Shown: positions 56,019 through 64,000 of the stretch, in pieces
How the letters are laid out: each line of letters opens with the position of its first letter
How positions within the stretch are numbered: the stretch's first letter is position 1
DNA from: Coenobita brevimanus
Lineage: Eukaryota > Arthropoda > Malacostraca > Decapoda > Coenobitidae
DNA: 64,000 nt
Direction: 5' to 3'
NCBI GenBank assembly: GCA_032717465.1
Contig: CM064671.1
Coordinates: 54,838,491-54,902,490 of the forward strand
Translations under genes and position numbers: made by a program
The notes under the pieces: generated by a model
Told to the model about the DNA's origin: nothing
Seen by the model: only the letters and a program-made list of their open reading frames with translations
Databases searched by the model: none

Positions 56019-56924
56019 CCTATCTATCTATCTATCTATTGCCAGATGCCTCAATCCCGTTTGGGGTGGCCACAAACAAATCGCCTCCAAGTCGCCCTGT
56101 CCCCCGCCATTTCACTGCCCTGCTCCCAGCTCACACCCCCCTCTCTCATATACCTCTCCACCCCATCCCTCCATCTCATCCTCGGCCTCCCCCTCCCTCT
56201 TCCCCCCTCCACCTCACTCACATACACTGTCTTCGTCAGTCTTTCACCCTCCATCCTCTCCACATGGCCAAACCACCTCAGTATGTTCCTCATAACGCTT
56301 CCTATCACATCCACATCCACACCACAAAGCTCCTTTATATCCTCATTCGTCAGCCTGTCTCTCCATGTGACTCCACAGGCTCCTCTTAAATAACTCATTT
56401 CCACTGCTCTCGCTCTTGACTTGTGTCCTTCCAACAACGTCCAAGCTTCACTTCCGTACGTTAGAGTTGGTATCACAATACTGTCATGTAGTAACTTTTT
56501 CACTTCCATGCTCACTTCCATGTTTCTTATCACTGCTTTCAAAGAACCAGCAACCTTTCTTCCCTGCTGTACCCTTTCAAGCACTTCGCCCTCCAAACCT
56601 CCATCCTTACTCATCACACTACCCAAGTACGTACTCACAATTTCCAATTCCTCACCATCCAACCTCGCTGTACATTCACTGACTTCACCTCTCTCAAAGA
56701 CCATCACTTTACTCTTCCCTACATTTACCTTTAGATTCCGTTTCTTACACACTCTCCCAAACTCATCCACCAAGCCTTGCAGCTCCCCTTCGTCTTCACT
56801 CAACAACACAGTATCATCTGCAAACAACAGTACAGGGAGTTTCCAAACACTATCCTCTCTCACCAGGGCCACTCCAACATCCACTACCCTATCTTGTACC
56901 TCTTTTATTACCCCATCCATGTAC
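56019..56924 (-). mobile_element. RTE-type LINE, 5'-truncated, inserted in BEL/Pao RT
   Basis: The minus-strand copy ends in (CTAT)n at 56019-56040. Its frame is open from the truncation point to the stop. It reads YMDGVIKEVQDRVVDVGVAL, LLFADDTVLLSEDEGELQGL (RT motif C), TLTYGSEAWTLLEGHKSRAR, RWFGHVERMEGERLTKTVY, and GRGRGRPRMRWRDGVERY. RT motifs A and B are absent through 5' truncation. The sequence is well preserved, so it is younger than its host. Confidence 0.88.
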
Positions 56925-58024
56925 AGTAATACATTCCCTAACTTCCCTGTTAGTGAAGGTCCAAAGTATAGGCAGTCGTTCAAGGTAGCTGATACTCTGG
57001 ACGCTGTACTACTACGGATGAAAACTATACTTATGGGAGTAGTTACTGAATCCTTGCTTACAGCATGATGTGGTAAATAATGTCCTTCCTTATGGCTAAC
57101 AGGGAATTCTACTTCTTCTATAAATTTATTCTTCAATTGATTTCTTATAATACTGTCATATGTGGTTAGATATTCTGGATGTCTCTCAACTTTCTTAGAA
57201 GAGAATTTAACCGACCCTTAGCTGCTTTCTGATTTGCTGCTCCAAAGTTATTTTATCTTCAGGGGTTGGTTCCTCAGAGTGTATTCCAACACTGTCTAGG
57301 ACCCATAATTTGTGTACAGGTACAATTTTTTTCATCCAGCAAATCATTTATCTGAGTAGGTTATAATTCTGCACCTATTCTAACTACCATCAATCACTGT
57401 GTGGGGTTAACAAAGACTGAGTCTACCAGTTTGGCCTCTCATTTAGCTTACTTTGGAAGGGGCAAGTGATCCATAATAAGGTTACCTCCTGATCTCTTGA
57501 ACAACTGTATTTTATTCTCCTTGAAAGTCCTTTGTAGGAATCTTCCAGAGTGATCTGAACCAGTGATCATTTTTATGGGACCCACAGTATCTGATTTCAC
57601 ATGCCGTATCGCCAACTTTATCCCTCAGCTTTGTAGATGATCGGAGGTTTCCTTCAGTCCTTTCATATATATACTTATTTACATATTATCCAGTACAGCT
57701 GCTGTTATATGATATTTAAATCTGCCTAGCTGTGTTACAGGTCTAACTAAATCAAAGGACTGAGCTTCCTTAGTAGTTAAAAACCCTGTTATGGCTAGAT
57801 TTACTGTACATGGTCAATAATAGGTAACTTTAGTTTCTTCACAATGTCTGCAGAATTTAAGGTTTCTGTGTTCCCTTATCGAAAAGAGAACATGCAGATA
57901 TGTTTCTATTTTCAGTTATTATCTTCACATCTGCAATTGGAACTGCAGCTGACATTATTACTGGAGTATTCGCTTTCACCACTGTCATATTGACACTTGC
58001 AGTTTGAGGAACCTCTTACTTTAT

Positions 58025-59303
58025 CATCCTTGGGCACAAAGCACTGTGATGATTGTATTTTCTACATCTGAAACAAAGATTTAGTTTAATCTTGCAGTCC
58101 GCGGAAGTGTGTTTGGAATTCATGCAAATCATACAAACCCCATTTCCTGAAGCCTCACTATTTTAGAAACGTAATCAGGATAATGTTGACAAGATGCACT
58201 GGAATGTTGTTCACCATAAAACACACAGACCTTGCTGTCCTTTACTATGAACATTTTTGCCTCCATATTTTCATCAGCTTGTCTATTCCTTGTCTTTAAT
58301 GTTTTATCCTCAAATTTTAAAAAGCTAAGGAGAGTACTCATCTTTACTTTAGGTACAGACTTAGTCGTCCCTGACTTTGATTTCCCATCCAGTTGGGTAG
58401 TGGTTCTTTTCCTTATTTCAGCCTTCTGTTTAATTTCTCCAGGCTTTACTGTTCCATGCAAATGTTTACAGAGTTGCATCAAGCCTTCCTCAATCTCCTC
58501 ACAGGAGAAATCACCCTTTTGGTACCTACCATACAGAGCATCCTTGGTTCTACGTAGAAGCTTTAAGGACACAGTTCTGGAGGCACCCAATCTGCTGCCT
58601 TAATATCTTCGTAAGTACCTAAAGCCTTAAAATTACAACTCATCGCAATCTGGAAATTTTGCAAGGAATCAAAGTCATGTTTAGGTATGGGTAATTCAAT
58701 TAGAGCCTTCACTAACTGGGTAATGACCTGCTTCGTGTCTTCATAATTCTGTCTAAGGATAGTCAAAGCCACCTCATAATTGTTTTTATCCACAGGTAAT
58801 TCCTTTATCAACTAGTAAGGCGTCCCCTTGACCTGTCCTAATGGATATGAGAGCTTACTCACACTGGAGAGATCTGTTCTATCATGGAATAAGTATTTAA
58901 ACTGATTCCAAAAGGATTTTAAATTTTGCTCCTCAACAATCTCTGGAAACGTAATTTGTGGTAGTGCAGCTTTACCCCGCTGTTCCACAACTTATGTTTC
59001 TGCGGCAGTATTAGCCAATTTAGACTCAAACAGCTTCACTAATGTGATATATTCCTCTAATTTATCTTCAAATTTGGTAGTCTCCGACTTCAGAAGATAT
59101 TTATCACTTTTCGCTATTGCTGCTTCTAAATTTAAATAACTTTCTTCATACTTAGTCCATCTGTCTTTTAGTATATTCAAAAGACTACTTAATTTCTCCT
59201 TTGTCTGAGGTGTTTCATCTAATAATTGCCTACAATCATTTATGGGTCTCATTACCCATCCTGCCTTACCACTGGATGACCTTTGTAACAAGGAAATAGA
59301 CAT
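58025..59303 (-). pseudogene. BEL/Pao gag remnant
   Basis: The start at 59303 (MSISLLQRSSSGKAGW) leads into an N-terminal helical region (RWTKYEESYLNLEAAIAKSD). A DUF1759-like stretch lies at 58563-58811 (LPVDKNNYEVALTILRQNYE). A basic linker and zinc-knuckle region follow at about 58030-58230 (CVFYGEQHSSASCQHYPDYV, then CMICMNSKHTSADC and CFRCRKYNHHSALC across frames). Stops and frame shifts break it into three or more pieces. Confidence 0.8.
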
Positions 59304-59389
59304 TTTGACTGATTTCTAAGTTACTTGAATTACCATTAATTTCAATTTTACAACCACAAATTTACCGGAGCTCAGTAGCTATTAACCAT

Positions 59390-59675
59390 TTTAAATTTTG
59401 AGGAGTGTAGGGATTGGGTTTATGGTATTATACCTATCTCCCTGGGTTGTTAAACCTCTGGGGTTATGTCTTTATCCCCACACTCAGTTTCCAAATAACC
59501 AAAATTTCCCTGGGCTCAGAACTATTAATTATTTTAAATTTTGAGGAGTGTAGGGATTGGGTTTATGGTATTAAACCTATCTCCCTGGGTTGTTAAACCT
59601 ACGGGGATATGTCTATTCCCACACTCATTTTCCAAAATAACTCATATTTCTCTGAGCTTAGAACCAATTAACATC
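59390..59675. repeat. 143-bp tandem duplication in the BEL/Pao leader
   Basis: 'ttaaattttgaggagtgtaggg' begins at 59391 and again at 59534, with near-identical following sequence. A partial third start ('gagcttagaaccaattaacatcttaa') lies at about 59655. It sits between gag and the SGNH-like ORF. Confidence 0.85.
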
Positions 59676-60249
59676 TTAATATTACGTAGGACCACCCAGC
59701 CTGTAGAGTGTAGAATTGTTCTTTAACTCGATATAATTTAACAAATTTCGCCAGAACTGCTTCTCGGCCATGGTGATTCCAGTGTATACCATCAGCCTTT
59801 ACAGTTGCCTGGAAGAGTTTTGCGGTACAGTGGACAAAATCCTCTCCCTTCCTTATCCTCTGCAACTTCTTATTTATGGCCCTGCTAACTAATTTATACA
59901 TACTGTAGCAAACTGGTGAACCATATCGTAGGTTTTTAGGCTCAAGAAAGGTTATGGTTAATGGGGATTTACAAGAACGTTCAATGGCTCCTACCACGGC
60001 TATAATGTTTTCAACAATTTAAATAACTTCCACAGCTATATAAATGTCATTTCCTTCCAGGAAATGGATAGTTCTATCATGCTCCCAGTCCAATATGGCA
60101 TTTAGCAGCTCATCATTAGAAAAGGAACATGCCCTTCCACCAGGAGCTCTTTAAATACATATTTCCGTGTCCTCCACTTCTGTGGAATGCAGAAATAGAC
60201 TGTGTCCCCCAAACCCAACCTTGAACTTGTTCAGTGCCTCTGCACACAT
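59668..60249 (-). pseudogene. SGNH-hydrolase-like ORF in the BEL/Pao leader
   Basis: A 193-codon frame starts at ATG 60247-60249, about nine bases after the primer-binding site, and ends at 59668. It contains two in-frame TAA codons (codons 33 and 77) and no frameshift. It shows the block order of SGNH/GDSL esterases: block I FGGHSLF (GDS-type, with H for D), block II APGGR, block III LEGND and block V DGIHWN. Block V supplies the D..H pair and blocks I-III supply S, G and N. Family enzymes hydrolyse ester bonds; esterase-like domains are known in ORF1 of some CR1-type LINEs. I do not recall one described in a BEL/Pao leader. It could instead be a captured host gene or a separate insertion, but its position directly after the PBS argues that it belongs to the element. 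Confidence 0.6.
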
Positions 60250-60257
60250 CTGTTCTC

Positions 60258-60276
60258 CTCACTCGGGGCACCAAAA
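60258..60276 (-). promoter_or_regulatory. putative BEL/Pao primer-binding site
   Basis: On the minus strand TTTTGGTGCCCCGAGTGAG follows ...GTTCTGACACA. A TGGTGCCCC-type PBS directly after an LTR ending in CA is usual for BEL/Pao elements. I did not assign the tRNA. Confidence 0.65.
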
Positions 60277-61036
60277 TGTGTCAGAACTTTTTATACACTC
60301 CTCTGTCTGATGAGTTTTAGTCTAAACCCGACCAATAGTAAATATACATATGCTCTTACGAGATTAGGGTATAATTAATACTCCAACTCAATCAATCAAT
60401 CAATCATTTCCTGTGGCAACCCACGGGATGCATAGGGTCTCGATGAACTCTCTCCAGCAATATTTGTCTCTTGCCATCTCCTTCAGGTCCCACCAACATT
60501 CCTCTCCTGCTTCTCTTTTCATTGTCCTCAACCAGGTTTCCCTAGGCCTACCTCTACCTCTTCTTCCTCTAGTAGTCCACTCTGCCACATCCTGTATTAA
60601 ACTGCCTTCTTTTCTGTATATGTGCCCCAGCCACTTCCAGCGAGACAGTCTCTAATATTCATTAACTGGTTCCACTTATTCTCCTTCTATCCTAGCTAGT
60701 TCCTCCCGATTTGGCCAAATCAAAAAGGTTACGTAGTTAGATAGAGTAAGAATAACAGATGATGATGGGCCTGAAGTCTTGGTCGGTTTGCCTGGGGCTT
60801 AGTAGCATCCTAAGGTGCATATTATACAGCGTGGAACTTGAACGGGCTTTAGAAACAGAGTCGTAGAAATGGCGAGTCTCTTCTCCCTCATAGGATTTTG
60901 AGATGCCAGCCATTTATTAATTACAATTGGCTAAATACAGTTAAATTACTTCATGAAATATATATGGTGAATCTAACTTATTTTACTCATAGTTTTAATT
61001 AAACTAAAACCAAATATTCTCTTTATCTATATAAAT
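60277..61036 (-). repeat. putative BEL/Pao 5' LTR region, interrupted
   Basis: On the plus strand it starts TGTGTCAGAACTTTTTATAC next to the PBS. The far edge is not defined because I found no partner LTR. A LINE fragment (60385-60660) lies inside. The stretch 60660-61036 has no recognisable feature and may be LTR remainder or flank. Confidence 0.45.
60385..60660 (-). mobile_element. LINE 3' fragment with (ATCA)n tail
   Basis: On the minus strand, RGRRGRGRPRETWLRTMKRE then WWDLKEMARDKYCWREFIET is the RT C-terminal tail pattern ('GRGRPR..W', 'A.DR..WR.F'). It is followed by a short 3' end and (ATCA)n at 60388-60407. The tail differs from the (CTAT)n RTE copies, so it is another RTE-like family. 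Confidence 0.7.
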
Positions 61037-61289
61037 AGTTCACCATGCTGTTCCTAGCACCCCCTCTCGTCTTCTCTCCACCCCACACACCACCTCACAT
61101 GCTGCACAGATTTCTTCTGTGAATATCTTGGACACATCTTCCACGTCCCCCATCTGCTCCAGTCCATGTTTACCCAGTCGCTCCTCCACTTTCGTCTTAT
61201 ATTCTTCCCTTTTTCCATCCTTTTGTAACGTTTCCACTCTCCTTGTATGAGCTACTTCCTTCTGTCCTTTCCTTCTGTTTCTCCATTTC
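61037..61289 (-). mobile_element. older RTE copy, downstream part
   Basis: The minus-strand frame (61040-61237) reads KVEERLGKHGLEQMGDVEDV and TEEICAACEVVCGVERRREG, the EN-RT linker of RTE. It continues from the fragment at 63964-64000 once the plus-strand RTE insert (61299-63954) is removed. It stops abruptly at about 61037, before RT. Confidence 0.8.
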
Positions 61290-61298
61290 GTTTGGACA
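61290..61298. repeat. TSD of plus-strand RTE insert (left)
   Basis: GTTTGGACA, repeated at 63955-63963. Confidence 0.88.
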
Positions 61299-63954
61299 GT
61301 GAGAGAAGAGTTCTGGACGAATGTGGAAACGTGCTTGGAAAAGTTTGAAAGGAATGAGAGTGTTTTTTATTGGAGATATGAATGGAAAAGTAGGGAGTAT
61401 GAAGGTGGATGGAGCAGTTGGTGAGTGGGGTGTGCCTGCAGAGATGAATGAGAATGGCAGTGATTTAATGGACATTTGTGCCGAGGGGGGGGGGGTGGAG
61501 ATAGCCAATACCCACTTCAGGCACAAAATGATCCATAGGTATACGTGGCGAGTGATGAGAAGGGTGAATGGTGAACTGAATGAAAGGAAGGTAGTGATTG
61601 ATTATGTGTGTGTAGATGAAAGGATGAGAAGGTGTGTAATGGATGCAAGAGTATATAAAGGTTGGTGGAGTGGACTTTCGGACCACCACTTGGTGGTGGT
61701 CAGAATCAAAGTCCACACGAAATGAAGGAATAGAAGAAAAGAAGGACAGGAGGAAGTAGATTTTACAAGGAGGATAGAAAAGTTACAAGAGAATGGAAAA
61801 AAGGCAGCCTATAAGAGGGAAGTGGAAGAGCGATTGGGTAAATATAGATTAGAGCAAATGGGGGATGTGGAAGGTGTGTGCAAGATGTTCTCAGAATAAA
61901 TCTGTGCAGCATGCGAGGTAGTGTGTGGGGTGAGGAGAAGACGAAGGGGGATGCAGGGAACAGCATGGTGGAATGAATAGGTGAGAAAGGCTGTGACACA
62001 AAAGAAAAAAGCATATAGTGAGTGGATGAGAAACAGGCGTCAGAGAAGTTGAGAGACGTAAAAGAGAGTTATATGTAGAGAGGAAGAGAGAGGTGAAACG
62101 AATAATAAGAGAACGAAGAGAGTGTGTGAGGAATTTGGAAGGAATTTGAGTGTAAACTGGAGGGAAAGTAAAAAAATGTTCTGGAAAGAGGTAAAGAGAG
62201 TTAGACAGGGTGCCAAAGAAGTTAGATGGGGAGTGAAAGATGAAAATGGTAGATTATTAGTGGAGAAGGGAGAAACGTGATCAGATGGAGAGAACACTTT
62301 AATGAATTGTTGAAAAGAGAGAAAGAAAGTAATGCAAGTATAAGTGGCTTGGGAATGGCTGGGAGAAGGAAGGATATGAAAAACGAGGAAGAAATCAGTA
62401 GGATGGAAGTTGTGGAAGCAATGAAGAAAGTTAAAATGGAGAAAGCCCTAGGAATTGATGGAGTGTGTGGTGAAATGCTGAAGCATGGGGGAAAGATAGT
62501 AAGAGAATGGATGTGGAAGATGTGCAGATTGGCCTGGGAGGATGGTAGAGTCCCAGAGGATTGGAAGTCAGGTATAATTATTCCCTTGTACAAAGGAAAT
62601 GGGGAAAAAGAAGTGGGTGGTAATCATAGGAGCATTTGCCTTCTTAATGTAAGAGGAAAAGTATATGGTAGAGTACGTATTGACAGAGTTAGGGATATAA
62701 CAGAGGAATTAGTTACGAAGAACAGGGAAGTTTTAGGAAGAGAAGTTATGTAGCTCAGATATTCATTCTTAGATCTTTAATGGAAATGTTTCAAGAGAAG
62801 GGAAAGAAGTTGTAGGCCTATGCAGCCTTCATGGATTTGGAGAAAGCATATGACAGGCTGGATAGACAAGGATTGTGGGAAGTATTAAGAATATATGGAG
62901 TAGATGGGAATTTGTTGAAGACCGTGAAGAATATGTATGATGGTGCTAAGGCCGCAGTGAGTGTGAATAGTGAACTGAGTGAATTTTTCTATTTAAAGGT
63001 TGGATTGAAACAAGGATGTGTCATGTCTCCATGGTTGTTCTATCTGTATATGGATGGGATTATAAAACAGATACAAGGTAGGGCAGTGGATGTTGGAGTG
63101 GCCCTAGTGACAGAGGGCAGTGTTTGGAAACTCCCTGTACTGTTGTTTGCAGATGATACCGTGTTGTTAAGTGAAGATGAGGGGAAGTTGCAAACCTTGG
63201 TGGATGAGTTTGGGAGAGTGTGTAAGAAACGGAATCTAAAGGTGAATGTAGGGAAGAGTAGAGTGATAGTCTTCGAGAAAAGTGAAGTCAGTGAATGTAC
63301 AGTGAGACTGGATGGAGAGGAAATGGAAAATGTGAGAGCGTTTAAGTACTTGGGTAGTGTGATGAGTACGGATTTAAGTTTAGAGGATGAAGTGCTGGAG
63401 AGAGTGCAGCAGGGAAGAAAGTTTGCTGGTTTCTTGAAAGCAGTGATATGAAACAGTGAAGTGAGCATGGAAGTAAAAAAGCTACTACATGACAGTACTG
63501 TGATACCAACTCTAATGTATGGTAGTGAAGCTTAGATCTTATTGGTGGGACAGAAGTCACGAGTGAGAGCAGTGTAAATGAGTTATTTGAGAGGAGCATG
63601 TGGAGTCACATGGAGAGACACTGGCAAATGAGGAAGTGAAGGAGAGTTGTGGTGTGGATGTGGATGTGATAGGAAGTGTTAAGAGAAAAACATTGAGGTG
63701 GTTTGGCCGTGTGGAGAAGATGGAGAGTGAGAGATTGACGAGGAGAGTGTATGTGAGAGAGGGGGAAGGGAGGAGAGGGAGGGGGAGGCCAAGGATGAGA
63801 TGGAGGGATGGAGTGGAGAGGTATACGAGAGAGGGGTGTGAGAGCTGGGAGCATGGCAGTGAAATAGCAGGGGACAGGGCTACAGGGAGGCGATTTTTTT
63901 TGTGGCCACCCCTTACGGGATTAAGGCGTCTGGCAATAGATAGATAGATAAATA
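61299..63954 (+). mobile_element. RTE-type LINE inserted into an older RTE copy
   Basis: A 2.66-kb copy, 5'-truncated in the endonuclease and ending TGGCAATAGATAGATAGATAAATA. A 9-bp TSD flanks it. The host is an opposite-strand RTE copy, so this is a nested insertion of the same superfamily. Confidence 0.88.
61321..63947 (+). pseudogene. RTE endonuclease-RT gene, decayed
   Basis: The endonuclease C-terminal part is open at 61321-61725: FFIGDMNGKVGSMKVDGAVG, EIANTHFRHKMIHRYTWRVM and LSDHHLVVVRI, i.e. the GDxN and SDH catalytic blocks. The linker (61730-62270) has stops. RT lies at 62277-62753 (GIDGVCGEMLKHGGKIV, PLYKGNGEKEVGGNHRS) and 62831-63451 (MDLEKAYDRLDRQGLW motif A, LKQGCVMSPWLF motif B, LLFADDTVLLSEDEGKL motif C). 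The C-terminal part after 63600 is in a further frame (GRRGRGRPRMRWRDGVERYT). Stops follow AVI (63451) and SEA (63534). Confidence 0.82.
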
Positions 63955-63963
63955 GTTTGGACA
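63955..63963. repeat. TSD of plus-strand RTE insert (right)
   Basis: GTTTGGACA, identical to 61290-61298. Confidence 0.88.
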
Positions 63964-64000
63964 TTGATTCTGACCATCACCAAGTGGTGGTCACAGTGAC
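63964..64000 (-). mobile_element. older RTE copy, upstream part (runs off the window)
   Basis: On the minus strand it encodes the SDHHLVMVRI block of the RTE endonuclease, and it continues past the right edge. Confidence 0.75.

Larger units (their letters stand above)
54948..57200 (-). pseudogene. BEL/Pao RT and RNase H remnant, split by an RTE LINE
   Basis: The RT N-terminal half is at 56930-57136 (LNDCLYFGPSLTGKLG). The RTE insert follows, and the frame resumes below 56013 with FREKPYAYTGDISKAFLRI, carrying RT motif A aspartate. Further on is KFLWPQDPQN. The connection segment lies at 55318-55500 (LLGLVSPIAIRGKCLVEEAW). The RNase H start is at 54948-55238 (TLLQMELASIEAGSKLPRYI, YVWTDNEICLYWI). 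The YVDD-type motif C is not clearly readable. Stops and frame changes are present. Confidence 0.8.
50530..60278 (-). mobile_element. BEL/Pao LTR retrotransposon, decayed and twice interrupted
   Basis: Reading right to left on the minus strand: LTR edge and primer-binding site (about 60258-60278), an SGNH-hydrolase-like ORF (59668-60249), gag (58025-59303), a protease/RT region (55300-57900), RNase H (54948-55238 and beyond) and integrase to the C-terminus (about 50700-52372). Two later insertions split it: a TTAA-bounded element (52402-55017) inside the RNase H-integrase linker, and an RTE LINE (56019-56924) inside RT. In both cases removing the insert with one copy of its target duplication restores continuous family alignment across the junction. 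The left end (about 50530) is approximate. Confidence 0.85.

Noticed and set aside
61037..61298. Twin-priming 5' inversion of the plus-strand RTE
   Set aside because: The inverted piece overlaps sequence already present in the plus-strand copy, and it continues in frame with 63964-64000. A nested insertion with a 9-bp TSD explains all of it.

Overview
The window looks like arthropod, most likely decapod crustacean, nuclear DNA. I infer this from an ionotropic-receptor (IR) gene of decapod style, very long repeat-filled introns, abundant (CT)n/(AC)n/(CTAT)n microsatellites, and decayed LINE, Gypsy, BEL/Pao and piggyBac elements. Nothing looks bacterial or viral-genomic. No rRNA gene, functional tRNA gene or CRISPR array was seen.

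The only host gene I can support is one IR (variant ionotropic glutamate receptor) gene on the minus strand. Six internal exons run right to left: 44915-45147, 35930-36058, 34666-34852, 32259-32495, 26081-26346 and 7222-7359. Every junction has an AG acceptor and a GT donor, and intron phases agree exactly from exon to exon. The exons cover part of the N-terminal region, ligand lobe S1, the first membrane segment, the pore and third membrane segment with the SYTANLAAF-like motif, and the start of lobe S2. The first and last exons lie outside the window or were not recognised. Beside the pore exon are two decayed tandem copies of it, one split by a tRNA-derived SINE.

The introns and right flank are repeat stratigraphy. 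Two I-group LINEs (gag, APE endonuclease, RT, RNase H) sit at 1600-5795 and 8621-14810, both with clear target-site duplications (TSDs). A Gypsy-type LTR element that has lost protease-RT-RNase H lies at 15669-20167. RTE-type LINEs with (CTAT)n tails lie at 6510-6840, 21893-24625, 29427-31140, 56019-56924 and 61299-63954. CR1/Jockey-type LINEs lie at 26600-28645, 40470-40740 and 41510-44500. A 1.7-kb A/C-only trinucleotide tract (37845-39576) is bracketed by a 136-bp inverted repeat.

Right of the IR gene are a broken piggyBac transposase (46208-47494), a ~170-bp satellite (47610-49520) and a BEL/Pao element on the minus strand (about 50690-60278). The BEL/Pao element is interrupted by a TTAA-bounded piggyBac-like insert (52402-55017) and by an RTE copy (56019-56924). 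Between its primer-binding site and gag it carries a decayed ORF with all four SGNH-hydrolase blocks, the most unusual item here. The window ends in an RTE copy split by another RTE copy in the opposite orientation.
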